NCBI GenBank assembly: GCA_030041095.1
Contig: JASHON010000087.1
Location: forward strand, 17,494-81,493
Direction of reading: 5' to 3'
From: Terriglobia bacterium
GTDB lineage: Bacteria; Acidobacteriota; Terriglobia; UBA7540
DNA: 64,000 nt
Part shown: piece by piece, positions 52,903 through 61,886 of the stretch
Layout of the letters: each line of letters starts with the position of its first letter
Position numbering within the stretch: the stretch's first letter is position 1
The notes under the pieces: generated by a model
The model's input: the letters and a program-made list of their open reading frames with translations, nothing else
The model's database searches: none
What the model was told of the DNA's origin: nothing
Made by a program: the position numbers and the translations under genes

Positions 52903-53940
52903 ATGCCCAGGCAGAGAGTTGTCTCGCCCGAATTGATTTCCAGCGATGAGGAAAGCTTCAACCAGACTTTGAGGCCACCGACGCTGGAAGAATACATCGG
53001 GCAAAAAAGAGAGGTCGAAAAGCTCTCGATTGCTCTGACCGCAGCCAAGAACCGGGGCGAAGCGCTCGAGCACACCTTGTTTCACGGACCGCCGGGCTTA
53101 GGTAAAACAACGCTGGCCAATATCATTGCCAACGTCCTGGGAACCAAAATCACCGTCACTTCCGGGCCTGCGCTCGAGCGCACAGGCGACCTCATGGGTA
53201 TTCTCACCAACCTTGGCGAGCGCGACGTGCTGTTTGTGGACGAAATTCACCGGCTGCCCGTGAATATTGAAGAATTCCTCTATCCAGCCATGGAAGACTT
53301 CAAGGTGGACTTTGTGGTAGACAAGGGAATGTTTGCGAAAACGATCAACGTTCCCTTGAAGAAGTTTACCCTGGTGGGCGCCACGACTCGGGCAGGCAGT
53401 TTGTCCGCGCCGCTGCGAAACCGTTTCGGCCTGTTTTACCATCTGGATTTCTACACGGTAGACGAACTTGCGCAAATTGTGACTCGCTCGGCGGGGATTC
53501 TGGAAATCAAAATCACGCGCGAGAGCGCCGCTGAAATTGCAAGGCGCGCCAGGGGCACGCCGCGAGTGGCGAACCGGCTGCTTCGCCGTGTTCGCGACTA
53601 TGCGGAAGTAAAGGCAACGGGAGAAATCACGGCGGAAATCACGCGCGCTGCGCTGGAGTTGGAAGGCGTGGACGATCGAGGACTGGATCACTTAGATCGC
53701 GGCTTTCTTTCCGCAATTATCCGCATGTACAAAGGAGGTCCGGTCGGCGTTGAAGCGCTCTCGGCGACCCTCAACGAGGAGGTTGACACCCTGGTGGACA
53801 TGGTTGAGCCGTACTTGCTGCAGCAAGGTTTTATCAGCAGGACCAAGGCCGGGCGCAAAGCCAACGAGCCCGCCTACGAACACCTCGGCTTGCCGTTGCC
53901 GCGAAACGAAGTCCCGGCGCCACCCGGCCTGTTTGACTGA
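52903..53940 (+). CDS. ruvB: Holliday-junction branch-migration ATPase RuvB
   Basis: A 345-residue AAA+ motor. TLRPPTLEEYIGQ is the N-terminal signature. Walker A GPPGLGKTTLAN and Walker B VLFVDEIHRLP precede sensor I VGATTRAG and the arginine finger region APLRNRFG. The winged-helix end includes RGFLSAIIRMYKGGPVGVEALSATLNEEVDTLVDMVEPYLLQQGFISRTKAGR. Length is standard. ruvA and ruvC are not adjacent. The gene starts 51 bp after the GH27 stop on the same strand. Confidence 0.98.
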   Translation: MPRQRVVSPELISSDEESFNQTLRPPTLEEYIGQKREVEKLSIALTAAKNRGEALEHTLFHGPPGLGKTTLANIIANVLGTKITVTSGPALERTGDLMGILTNLGERDVLFVDEIHRLPVNIEEFLYPAMEDFKVDFVVDKGMFAKTINVPLKKFTLVGATTRAGSLSAPLRNRFGLFYHLDFYTVDELAQIVTRSAGILEIKITRESAAEIARRARGTPRVANRLLRRVRDYAEVKATGEITAEITRAALELEGVDDRGLDHLDRGFLSAIIRMYKGGPVGVEALSATLNEEVDTLVDMVEPYLLQQGFISRTKAGRKANEPAYEHLGLPLPRNEVPAPPGLFD

Positions 53941-54058
53941 GCGAAGAGGCTGAGTGAAGGGCGGAAAAATCAGCTCGCTTTGCAAGTTCCTGCCCGGACC
54001 AGTTTTATGAAGTCTGCCTGCCGGCGTGTTTCCGGCCGCGGATGGCTTGCCGCCCGCT

Positions 54059-54547
54059 ATGAAGCGCGCTTATCTCTCGCTTGGGTCTAATCTGGGGGAT
54101 CGTGCGGGAAACCTGAAGCGCGCGCTTGAGGAGCTGACGGGGGCCGGCGTGCACGTGCTCCGCGTCTCCTCGTACTATAAGACGGAGCCTGTTGAGTTCC
54201 GGGCCCAGAGCTGGTTCATCAATTGCGTTGCCGAGGTGGAAACGGAGTTAATGCCGTTGCGCCTGCTGAGCGTTTGTAAGCTCATCGAAAGGCGGCTAGG
54301 TCGGCGTCGAGGCGTACGGAAAGGGCCGCGGGATATGGATATCGATATCCTCCTTTTCGAGGATGCCGTCATCCACTCTCAAGAACTTGTGATTCCGCAC
54401 GAACGCATGGCGGAACGGCGCTTCGTGCTGGCGCCGCTTGCGGAACTGGCGCCGGAATTGCGCCATCCCGTTTCGCTCGAAACGATCCGCGAGATGTTGC
54501 ATAACACCCAGGATGCAGCCCACGTCGTCAGGATGCGCTCGTCATGA
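54059..54547 (+). CDS. folK: HPPK, 6-hydroxymethyl-dihydropterin pyrophosphokinase
   Basis: A 162-residue enzyme of folate synthesis. AYLSLGSNLGDRAGNLKRAL, YYKTEPVEFRAQSWFINCV, ERRLGRRRGVRKGPRDMDIDILLFEDAV and IPHERMAERRFVLAPLAELAPEL are the family motifs; the DMDIDILL acidic pair binds Mg-ATP. The ATG at 54,059 starts MKRAYLSLG; an upstream GTG at 54,026 would add 11 atypical residues. Its stop overlaps the kinase gene start (ATGA), so the two are coupled. Confidence 0.96.
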   Translation: MKRAYLSLGSNLGDRAGNLKRALEELTGAGVHVLRVSSYYKTEPVEFRAQSWFINCVAEVETELMPLRLLSVCKLIERRLGRRRGVRKGPRDMDIDILLFEDAVIHSQELVIPHERMAERRFVLAPLAELAPELRHPVSLETIREMLHNTQDAAHVVRMRSS

Positions 54548-55338
54548 GCCGTCGTCGCAAGAACCGGGAAACGGAGGCTTCTTCTGAGCCCGGCCCGGGC
54601 GTCCGCGGGGGGCGCCGGCCAGCTTCATTAACTGCGTCTCGCGCTCAGAGGGCCGCAGGCGGATCCCAGGATGCCCTGCGGATGGCTCAGACCCGCTGGC
54701 CTCGAGTGATCGCCATTGAAGGTCCGCTCCGCGTGGGCAAGACAAGCCTGGCGAATCTTCTTGCCCGTCGTCTTCACGCCCGACGACTTTGCGACGTCGA
54801 AAGCAATCCCTTCCTTGAAGCTTTCTATCAAGCTCGCCCAGGGGCTGCCTTCGCCGTTCAGCTTTATTTTCTGTGGAACCGGTTCCGGCAATGGCGGGAG
54901 CTCGACCTCGCAAGCGAGAGCGATTCCACCATCGTGACCGATTATCTTTTTGCCAAAGATAAGATTTTCGCTTACGTCAATCTTGAAACCGAAGAGCTGA
55001 AACTTTACGAGCAGTTTTATGCTCTCTTTGGCGAACAACTGCCACTTCCAGACTTGGTGATATACTTGCAAGCGGGGCCAGAAACCCTTAAACAGCGCAT
55101 TGCGAAGAAAAGCATTCCTGCCGAGCAAGAGATCTCTGACGAATACCTAGAGGAAGTGTGCGAGGCTTATGAACACTTTTTCTTCCATTATAAGGAAACC
55201 GATTTGCTCGTCGTTGATACGTCCAGAATTGATTTCGTCGAGCGAGAGGCAGACCTGGAAGAGCTCCTGGCACGGCTGAGGCAGCCGGTGAAGGGGACGC
55301 AATATTTCCTGCCGCTTGGATCCGCCGGGGCGGACTGA
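54544..55338 (+). CDS. Deoxynucleoside kinase
   Basis: 264 residues. The first ~52 are basic and low in complexity (MSRRRKNRETEASSEPGPGVRGGRRP). The kinase starts VIAIEGPLRVGKTSLANLLARRL, a P-loop, then NPFLEAFYQARPGAAFAVQLYFLWNRF, VTDYLFAKDKIFAYVNL and LPLPDLVIYLQAGPETLKQRIAKK. This is the deoxyadenosine/deoxyguanosine kinase family that salvages deoxynucleosides to dNMP. The extension before the P-loop is unusual, and a start at an internal ATG (AQTRWPRV, near 54,682) is possible. It is coupled to folK. Confidence 0.9.
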   Translation: MSRRRKNRETEASSEPGPGVRGGRRPASLTASRAQRAAGGSQDALRMAQTRWPRVIAIEGPLRVGKTSLANLLARRLHARRLCDVESNPFLEAFYQARPGAAFAVQLYFLWNRFRQWRELDLASESDSTIVTDYLFAKDKIFAYVNLETEELKLYEQFYALFGEQLPLPDLVIYLQAGPETLKQRIAKKSIPAEQEISDEYLEEVCEAYEHFFFHYKETDLLVVDTSRIDFVEREADLEELLARLRQPVKGTQYFLPLGSAGAD

Positions 55339-55425
55339 GACGGAAAACTGGAATTCAATCGCCGGCTCGTGAGTGCATGGAGCCAGCGATTCTGTCAAAT
55401 CCAAAACTTTTCGGGAGGCTGAGCC

Positions 55426-56337
55426 ATGGACCTTAGCGCAGAGGCCGTGAGCAAGATTAGCGTTCCACTCTTACTTCAACGTAAAGCCCGTTCGGAAAAA
55501 ATCACCTGCCTGACCGCGTACGATTACCCCATAGCGCGACTCGTCGATGAGGCCGGAATTGACTTGATCCTGGTGGGAGATACTCTGGGCCCAGTCGTTC
55601 TGGGATACGATTCCACACTTCCCGTCACGGATGAGGAAATCCTTCACCATCTCCGTGCGGTTCGCCGCGGCGTCAAGCGGGCACTCCTGGTGGCTGATCT
55701 TCCCTATGGAAGCTACCACATTAATTGCGAGGAAGCGCTCCGGATTGCCATTCGCTTCCTGAAAGAAGGAAAAGCGGAGGCCGTCAAGCTCGAAGGAGGG
55801 AGGAAGCGAGCCAGCCTGATCCGGCGCCTGGTTGACGCGGAGATTCCCGTGCTGGGCCACGTCGGGCTGACGCCGCAGTCCGTCCACGTTTTCGGCGGCC
55901 ACCGCGTGCAAGGCAAGACGGCGGCCGCAGCGAGCGAAGTTCTGGAGGATGCTTTGGCGGTGGAAGATGCGGGAGCGTTTGCGATCGTGCTGGAAGGCAT
56001 GCCGCGAGAGCTGGCGGGACTCATTACTCGCCGGTTGCGCGTTCCCACCATTGGTATTGGCGCAGGACCGGAGTGTGACGGGCAGATTCTCGTCCTTCAC
56101 GATCTGCTCGGCCTTACGGCCGGTCCGCTGCCGAAGTTTGTTCGCCCTTACGCCGCCATCGCGGAAACCATCCGCGGCGCGCTCGAACGGTATGGCGATG
56201 ACGTGCGGGCCGGCCGCTTTCCGTGTGATGCCGAGTCGTATCACTGGCCGCACAACGTCCGGCATGAAGTGGAAGCGAGGGGCGATGGCGCGGCCATCCG
56301 CGATTCGTGCTCTGCGCGGATGACGGCCCATTCCTAA
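55426..56337 (+). CDS. panB: 3-methyl-2-oxobutanoate hydroxymethyltransferase PanB
   Basis: A 303-residue TIM-barrel enzyme forming ketopantoate from alpha-ketoisovalerate and methylene-THF. KITCLTAYDYPIARLVDEAGIDLILVGDTLG, LLVADLPYGSYHIN, EAVKLEGG, PVLGHVGLTPQSVHVFGG and RVPTIGIGAGPECDGQILVLHDLLGL show all the metal and substrate motifs. The C-terminal ~30 residues beyond the usual end are variable. GGGAGG is 7 nt before the ATG. panC follows after 5 bp, so this is the pantothenate operon. Confidence 0.97.
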   Translation: MDLSAEAVSKISVPLLLQRKARSEKITCLTAYDYPIARLVDEAGIDLILVGDTLGPVVLGYDSTLPVTDEEILHHLRAVRRGVKRALLVADLPYGSYHINCEEALRIAIRFLKEGKAEAVKLEGGRKRASLIRRLVDAEIPVLGHVGLTPQSVHVFGGHRVQGKTAAAASEVLEDALAVEDAGAFAIVLEGMPRELAGLITRRLRVPTIGIGAGPECDGQILVLHDLLGLTAGPLPKFVRPYAAIAETIRGALERYGDDVRAGRFPCDAESYHWPHNVRHEVEARGDGAAIRDSCSARMTAHS

Positions 56338-56342
56338 CGGCC

Positions 56343-57881
56343 ATGCAACTCATCCAAAGCGCCGGAGAGATGAAAGTATTTTCGCGGCGCGTCCGCCGTG
56401 AAGGGAGGACGCTGGGACTGGCGCCCACGATGGGCGCGCTGCACAAAGGCCACCTCAGCCTCGTGCGCCGCGCGCAGCAACAATGCGATGCGACCGCCGT
56501 CTCGATTTTTGTCAACCCCGCCCAATTCGGCCCTTCCGAAGACTTTGCGCGCTATCCTCGAAGCCTCGAGAACGATCTTGAAATCCTGCGTCCGCTCAAC
56601 GTAGACGTCTGCTTCGCGCCCGCCGTTGAGGAAATGTATCCGGCCGGCTTTTCGAGCGCCGTCGATCCGGGTGAAGTGGCCTTACGGTTGGAGGGCGCTT
56701 CGCGGCCCGGTCATTTTCGCGGCGTGGCCACGGTTGTTCTGCAGCTTTTGAATATTGTCTGCCCGGACGTAGCCTATTTCGGGCAAAAGGACTTCCAGCA
56801 GGCCGTCATCATCCGGCGCGTGGTCGAGGACTTGCATCTGGACGCCCGCATCGCCGTTTGCCCCATCGTCCGCGACGCGGATGGGGTTGCGCTCAGCTCC
56901 CGAAATGAGTATTTGAGCTCTGCGGAGCGAGAGACCGCGCGCCTGCTGAGCCGGGGCCTGAGAAGGGCTCAAGAGCTGGTTTGGAGTGGAGAAACGCATG
57001 CGCGGCATGTGCTCGAGGAAATGCGGCGTGTGCTCGGATCGGATTCGCACTTGCAGGTGGATTACGTCTCGGTGGTGAGCGCGCACTCGCTTCAGGAAGT
57101 CGAGCGCGTGTCAAAGGGAGATGTAGCCCTGGTGGCCGCGCGCGTGGGAGGGGTACGGCTGATCGACAACACGATCCTGGGTCCTGAAGGCGCCTGCGAC
57201 GAGGAGCTGCTGGACCTGGCCTTCCGCTCTGCGGCGCCGCCGGGCCTCGCGGTGCGGCCGCCGGGCCTGGAGGTTGAGCGCCTCAGCCGCCAAGTGTCCG
57301 CGTGCCGTGACTGCGCCGCGATATCCTCAGTGGTCCTGCCGCCGCGCGAGTACCTGGTAAAGTATCTGCATACGGATTATCCGGATCTCGCGGCCGTGCG
57401 CACGCTTGTGGTGGGCCGGGACGCTCCCTGGAATCCGGCTCACTATATCTACCGCAGCCCGGAATCACAATATGAATTTGTCTCGCGCCTGCTCGACCTG
57501 GTGGGCGTGAAAAGCTTCGGAGCATTTAAGGCTGAATGCGCTTTGACCGACGCCTTGAGATGCCACTCCATCATTTCCCCCATCCCGGAGAGGGCGCTTT
57601 CCAACTGTGCGCGGCACTTGCGCGAGGAGTTGAAACTGTTTCCGCGCTTGCAGGCGGTTGTGGTGCTGGGAGAGGACGCCTATCTGCAATTTCAACGTTT
57701 CGTGCTGGGCCGGAAGCGGGAGGAGATCGCTCTCTGGAACGAGCTGCTGGGTGAGCGAGGTTGGGCTGAAGAATCTGTAAGGCTGCCAGGGGTATCCGAG
57801 GGCCCCGTTCGAGTTGTGTATTGCCATCATCCCGCCACGGCTTACCGCATTAGTTCTCCCTTTGCCCTCCAGGAGAGCTGA
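56343..57881 (+). CDS. panC: Pantoate-beta-alanine ligase fused to a uracil-DNA-glycosylase-like domain
   Basis: A 512-residue two-domain protein. Residues 1-~285 are a complete PanC: LGLAPTMGALHKGHLSLVRRA (HxGH motif), IFVNPAQFGPSEDF, YFGQKDFQQAVIIRRVVEDL and DADGVALSSRNEYLS. Residues ~300-505 resemble the uracil-DNA glycosylase superfamily of the family 4/5 kind. They start LSRQVSACRDCAAI (CxxC), then RTLVVGRDAPWNPAHYIYR, ALTDALRCHSI, LKLFPRLQAVVVLGEDAYLQF and YCHHPATAY (the terminal H-P motif). Catalytic competence of this second part cannot be judged. The frame is open through the junction, and both halves are well formed, so a frameshift artefact is unlikely. It is coupled to panB. Start ATG 56,343. 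Confidence 0.88.
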   Translation: MQLIQSAGEMKVFSRRVRREGRTLGLAPTMGALHKGHLSLVRRAQQQCDATAVSIFVNPAQFGPSEDFARYPRSLENDLEILRPLNVDVCFAPAVEEMYPAGFSSAVDPGEVALRLEGASRPGHFRGVATVVLQLLNIVCPDVAYFGQKDFQQAVIIRRVVEDLHLDARIAVCPIVRDADGVALSSRNEYLSSAERETARLLSRGLRRAQELVWSGETHARHVLEEMRRVLGSDSHLQVDYVSVVSAHSLQEVERVSKGDVALVAARVGGVRLIDNTILGPEGACDEELLDLAFRSAAPPGLAVRPPGLEVERLSRQVSACRDCAAISSVVLPPREYLVKYLHTDYPDLAAVRTLVVGRDAPWNPAHYIYRSPESQYEFVSRLLDLVGVKSFGAFKAECALTDALRCHSIISPIPERALSNCARHLREELKLFPRLQAVVVLGEDAYLQFQRFVLGRKREEIALWNELLGERGWAEESVRLPGVSEGPVRVVYCHHPATAYRISSPFALQES

Positions 57882-57888
57882 TGAACAT

Positions 57889-59352
57889 TCAGAAATCTCC
57901 GGGGACTATGAGGGCGCCGCGGTTCTTGCGCAAAAAAGTGTCCACCACGCTGACATCGCCAGGTCCGCACAAGACCAAGCGGCAGAAAACCTGGGAAGAA
58001 CCGATATTTTGTTGAAACCGGGACGCATCCACGAAGGTCTGGGTTGCTTGCCGTCTGTGGCCTTGCTGCCACAGATCTAATGCCTGAATGGAGAGCATCC
58101 GTGCGGAGTGGGGATCCGCGGCGAGCGCGAGCGCGCAATCGCCAAGTGACAGGCCGTAGTTCCTGTTTTTCCATTCGACGAGCGCCATGATGCGATGGTA
58201 TTGCGGCGCTTGCGGATGCCCGGCGGCAATCAGGAGCGCCTGCGCGGCGGCCGAAGCGGTCTGACCTTCCCGGAGCAGCTCCAGGGCCAGTTGTTCGCGC
58301 GCGTCTGGAAAATCCGGATGCAGCCGCAGCGCTTTCTGATACAAACTCATGGCTTCACTTCTGCGCCCGGCCTTATCGTCGGCCTCACCCAGCCAAAGAA
58401 CCAATTCCCAGTTGTCCGGATCGAGCGCTAAGGCTCGCTGGAGGACATCGTGCGCTGCCGCGAACTGATGCTGGTGGAGAAGGAGTTCACCCAGCTCAGA
58501 GTAAGCAGGAGCGTCATGCGGCGAAAGCTGGACTGCGTGCTGAAAGGCGTCGATTGCCCCTTGGACGTCACCTTGTGACTGACGGAGTTGCCCGAGTGCG
58601 GCGTAAAGCGCCCCGTTTTGTGGATTTTGCTGGATCGCCCGGTTGAGTTCCGCCAGCGCCTCGACCGAGTTGTTCTCCGCAAGGAAAGCGCGCGCGAGCG
58701 TCTCCAGGGCGTCTACGTCCGCTGGGTTCACCTTCAGAACATCCTTCGCCTCAGCAATAGCCTGCTGCGGCTTGCGGTCATCCAGCAACAGCCGGGCGAG
58801 ATCCACTTTCACCGTTACATCGCCGGGTTTGAGCTTCAGCGCCGCCTTGAATTGCTGGATGGCTAACGTGCGATAGGCTTCGGCTTGAATCTGGGAGTTC
58901 AAATTGCCGGAAGGACCCGAAATCTGAGACTGATTTGCCGATGACCACGCGGCCTTCGCGAGGTCTAAGTGCAGCGACACGTCCGACGGATCCAGCTCCG
59001 AAGCTGCGGTGAGCTCCCGGATCGCCTCGTCTTGTTTGCCTTCGATCCAAAGAGCCAGTCCCAGGCCGTGGTGAGCGAGCGCAAGCTTGGGGGCAAGAGC
59101 GACCGCTTGGCGAAACGGAACCTCAGCTTCCGCAGCTTCGCCGTGCGAGAGAAGCAGGTTTCCGCGCTCGATGTCGTTGAGCGCGCGCTCGCCGGCGCTT
59201 TGCCCCGACGACAAGGCCGTTGCGGTCTGAAACGCCCGGGCAGAGCGTGGCGGCACGCCCATCACCGCAATCAGGCCGCACACCGTCGCGAACGTTCCGT
59301 TCAGAACGAGCGAATGCCAAGGTAAACGAGTGCCGTGAGAAGCCAGTCTCAT
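57889..59352 (-). CDS. Exported tetratricopeptide-repeat protein
   Basis: 487 residues. An N-terminal hydrophobic stretch (LVLNGTFATVCGLIAVMGVPP) is a likely signal or anchor. From about residue 58 it consists of roughly nine TPR units, for example ANIERGN-like LNDIERGNLLLSHGEAAEAEVPFRQAVALAPKLALAHHGLGLAL, and AIDAFQHAVQLSPHDAPAYSELGELLLHQHQFAAAHDVLQRALALDPDN. The C-terminal 40 residues are cysteine-containing and not TPR. It is a protein-interaction scaffold; partner unknown. It overlaps the OB-fold gene upstream by 4 bp and converges on panC with a gap of only 7 bp. Confidence 0.85.
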   Translation of the reverse strand: MRLASHGTRLPWHSLVLNGTFATVCGLIAVMGVPPRSARAFQTATALSSGQSAGERALNDIERGNLLLSHGEAAEAEVPFRQAVALAPKLALAHHGLGLALWIEGKQDEAIRELTAASELDPSDVSLHLDLAKAAWSSANQSQISGPSGNLNSQIQAEAYRTLAIQQFKAALKLKPGDVTVKVDLARLLLDDRKPQQAIAEAKDVLKVNPADVDALETLARAFLAENNSVEALAELNRAIQQNPQNGALYAALGQLRQSQGDVQGAIDAFQHAVQLSPHDAPAYSELGELLLHQHQFAAAHDVLQRALALDPDNWELVLWLGEADDKAGRRSEAMSLYQKALRLHPDFPDAREQLALELLREGQTASAAAQALLIAAGHPQAPQYHRIMALVEWKNRNYGLSLGDCALALAADPHSARMLSIQALDLWQQGHRRQATQTFVDASRFQQNIGSSQVFCRLVLCGPGDVSVVDTFLRKNRGALIVPGDF

Positions 59353-59777
59353 GGGGTGACGAGAAGCTGCCCTGGAGCGCGAATGATGATCTCCGCGCGA
59401 CCTCTATAGCGCGTGATTTGACCGCGGATCTGCACGTGCTGCCCGGTCAAGGCAGATAAGTTCCCGAATCTGCTGCGATCCCGCGCAAATATCACCGTTG
59501 AGAAAGGACAGGCGCGGTAGTCTGCGCAGAAATCGAGGAACGTATTGCCTGCTTTGGACGTATAGGCGCGAAGCACCATGCCGGAAATGCAAACGTTTTC
59601 TCCGGCGTGAGCATCTGCCTGATGAAAGTCGATGCAGGGCGCGCGCGATAGGGATGAGGAAGGCGCGTCCTGCGATCCATCCCCGAAGCCGTGGACCCGG
59701 CGATACTCGCGGACGCTCGCAAGCGAACAGAGAGCCAGCACTGCTGCGCCCACAATAAGCTTGTGCCTGCGCGACAT
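59349..59777 (-). CDS. Exported small OB-fold protein
   Basis: 142 residues. The start MSRRHKLIVGAAVLALCSLASVREYR is a signal or membrane anchor. After a Ser-rich linker comes CIDFHQADAHAGENVCISGMVLRAYTSKAGNTFLDFCADYRACPFSTVIFARDRSRFGNLSALTGQHVQIRGQITRYRGRAEIIIRAPGQLLV. This is the beta pattern of a nucleic-acid-binding-type OB fold with four cysteines (two likely disulfides). Similar exported OB proteins are annotated only as DNA-binding. It is coupled to the TPR gene. Ligand unknown. Confidence 0.75.
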   Translation of the reverse strand: MSRRHKLIVGAAVLALCSLASVREYRRVHGFGDGSQDAPSSSLSRAPCIDFHQADAHAGENVCISGMVLRAYTSKAGNTFLDFCADYRACPFSTVIFARDRSRFGNLSALTGQHVQIRGQITRYRGRAEIIIRAPGQLLVTP

Positions 59778-59952
59778 GGGGAGTTGCAGGTTGGGAAGCT
59801 AAGGCCCGCCCGCGCTCGCCTGATGCGGCCGGCGACAGCCCTGGCGAGCCAGGATACCCTGCCCTCACCCACGCAGTATATCAGACCGCCAACGGGAACG
59901 AACGTTTGCATCCTGTCTGGTTGCCTTGGTCGGTGACTGAGGCGCGGGAGGG

Positions 59953-60864
59953 CTACGCCTTTGGGTGTGTTTTGTCGTAAACCTCGATCAGACGCTGGAT
60001 CGAAACCTGGGTATACTTTTGCGTCGTCGAGAGGCTGGAGTGGCCGAGCATTTCCTGTATGGAGCGCAGATCCGCGCCTTCTGCAAGCAAGTGGGAGGCA
60101 AAGGCATGGCGCAGCGAATGCGGGCTGACGTGAACAGGAGGGCCGAACGCGCGCACGGAGTGCTTCACGATGCGATGCACGGAGCGCGTGGTCAGCCTCC
60201 GGCCGTGAAGATTCAGGAACAATGCGCTCCCGGAAGTCTTTGCCTCCTGCAGCACGCGCTCCCGGACCGGAAGATAATTCGCCAGCGCATTCCGGGCCTT
60301 GGAGCCGAAAGGGACCACGCGGTCTTTGCGTCCTTTGCCCCGAACCACGAGCATGCCGTCGCCGAGATTCACACTGCGGAGATCGAGCCCCACCAACTCG
60401 CTCACGCGCAGGCCAGAGCCATAAAGCAGCTCCAGGATGGCCCGGTCGCGCTGCATTGCCGGCGAGCCTCGCTCGGATTCCTGCGCCACCTGGTCAAGAA
60501 AACGATTGGTTTCCTCTTCGCTCATGATGCGAGGCAGAGTTTTGGGAAGCTTCGGCGAGGAGATGCCCAGAGCGGGATTTTCATTGAGCACGCCGTCGCG
60601 AGAGAGAAACTTGAAGAACGAGCGTACAGCAGCCAGCTTGCGCGCCACCGTCGGTTTTTTCTCTTCACGCTCGAAGAGAAATGCCAGAAAGCTGCGAATT
60701 TCGAGCGCGCCGATCTTTTCGAGGGTCACGGGCGCGCCCCCGTTGGCTTGAACGAGAAAATCGCGGAATTGATGGAGGTCGCTTTGATAGTTCCTTACGG
60801 TGTGGGGAGAAACATTCCGCTCGTACTGAAGGTAACGAGTGAAGCGATCAATGGCAGAATCCAT
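59953..60864 (-). CDS. xerC: Site-specific tyrosine recombinase XerC-type
   Basis: A 303-residue recombinase resolving chromosome dimers at dif. The N-terminal SAM-like domain (RFTRYLQYERNVSPHTVRNYQSDLHQFRDFL) precedes the catalytic domain. The catalytic set is complete: R153 (GSGLRVSEL), K177, H249 and R252 (HSLRHAFA), H275 (LGHSSLS) and Y284 (TQKYTQV). Length and motif spacing match XerC/XerD rather than phage integrases. No dif-like site or integrated element is obvious beside it. It is a single gene on its strand here. Confidence 0.93.
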   Translation of the reverse strand: MDSAIDRFTRYLQYERNVSPHTVRNYQSDLHQFRDFLVQANGGAPVTLEKIGALEIRSFLAFLFEREEKKPTVARKLAAVRSFFKFLSRDGVLNENPALGISSPKLPKTLPRIMSEEETNRFLDQVAQESERGSPAMQRDRAILELLYGSGLRVSELVGLDLRSVNLGDGMLVVRGKGRKDRVVPFGSKARNALANYLPVRERVLQEAKTSGSALFLNLHGRRLTTRSVHRIVKHSVRAFGPPVHVSPHSLRHAFASHLLAEGADLRSIQEMLGHSSLSTTQKYTQVSIQRLIEVYDKTHPKA

Positions 60865-60990
60865 AAGGACCGTAGCGAGGGACCGGCGGCAGGCACGCCA
60901 CCCGCAATCGGATTTCAGAGACCGGCAGCCAGCCGGCCAGCGGCGCCTGCTGAGGGGTGAAAGCTGACGGCCGGTGGCGGAGAGCTTCTC

Positions 60991-61839
60991 TCACGCCCGC
61001 AGCTTTCGATAGGCTTCGAGGCAAAGCTGCGCCGTTTCCATTTCCGGATACCTGCTGCCTTCCTGCTCAATCAAATAATAGCGCGCGCCGCCCACGCTTT
61101 CAGCGGCTGCGAAAATACGCTTCCAGGGCGTAACGCCTTCGCCAAATAGCGCCTTGTAACCCATGGTTGGAGACCAATCTTTGAGATGAAGCGACCGGAT
61201 GCGGCCCGGGTTTTGACGAATCCAGGCTACAGGATCGCTGCCCGCCGCCACACACGTGCCTACGTCAAGCTGCAGCATGATGCTTTTATCGGTATTCGCC
61301 GCCATCACGTGCATGGGCTTGACGCCATCAATCGGCTTCCATTCGGCGTCATGATTGTGATAGCCCGCATGCAGGCCGTGCCGCTCGAGCGTCCGGTTTG
61401 CTTTATCGAGCGTTTCGGCAACCTGCTTCCAACCGTCGAGGGTCGAGACCGGGCCAGGCGAAGCCAACACCACGTACCACGTTCCGAGGATTTCATTCAG
61501 CTCGATCGCCTTACCGATACCCTCCGGCGAAAATGACCTCATATCGTTATGAGTGGAGTGGCAAACCACGCCGAGCGAATCCAATTCCTTGCGCACGCGC
61601 CGCGCTTCAGCAGGCGTCCAAGCGTAATAAGGCGCGTAAAATTCAACCAGCTTGTAACCCATGCGCGCCACGCCGCGCAGAGTTCCTGGCAAATCCTTGG
61701 CAAGCTGATGGCGGACAGAATAAAGCTCCAGGCCTACCGGGATTCTGTTGCCGGCGCCGAGCGCGCTTGCCAACGGCGAAGCAGCAGCAATGCCCAGAAA
61801 TGCCCGGCGGGAAAGAGAAGACAACGGTCGTTGGCTCAT
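60991..61839 (-). CDS. Tat-exported sugar-phosphate isomerase/epimerase-type TIM barrel
   Basis: 282 residues. SSLSRRAFLGIAAASPLASALGAG is a twin-arginine signal. The TIM-barrel follows: IPVGLELYSVRHQLAKDLPGTLRGVARMGYKLVEFYAPYY, HGLHAGYHNHDAEWKPIDG, SIMLQLDVGTCVAAG, and IRSLHLKDWSPTMGYKALFGEGV. The H-N-H-D, QLDVG and HLKD motifs hold the metal site of xylose-isomerase-like AP-endonuclease-2 fold proteins. Export suggests it acts on extracellular or periplasmic sugars, in keeping with the glycosidases in the window. The ATG at 61,839 is chosen over one 17 codons upstream because it places the RR motif correctly. Substrate unknown. Confidence 0.88.
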   Translation of the reverse strand: MSQRPLSSLSRRAFLGIAAASPLASALGAGNRIPVGLELYSVRHQLAKDLPGTLRGVARMGYKLVEFYAPYYAWTPAEARRVRKELDSLGVVCHSTHNDMRSFSPEGIGKAIELNEILGTWYVVLASPGPVSTLDGWKQVAETLDKANRTLERHGLHAGYHNHDAEWKPIDGVKPMHVMAANTDKSIMLQLDVGTCVAAGSDPVAWIRQNPGRIRSLHLKDWSPTMGYKALFGEGVTPWKRIFAAAESVGGARYYLIEQEGSRYPEMETAQLCLEAYRKLRA

Positions 61840-61886
61840 AGCGGACCTACTATACCACGAGGTCACAAGTTGTGTCCTCACGTGGA

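Noticed and set aside
55471..56331. 286-codon minus-strand open frame
   Set aside because: Exactly antisense to panB, whose motifs are complete; typical of GC-rich shadow frames.
59953..60864. Treating the tyrosine recombinase as a phage or island integrase
   Set aside because: Size and motif spacing fit housekeeping XerC, and there is no tRNA, att duplication or phage gene next to it.
59965..60960. 331-codon plus-strand open frame
   Set aside because: Antisense to xerC with its full catalytic set; composition is His/Arg/Ala-rich without domain signals.
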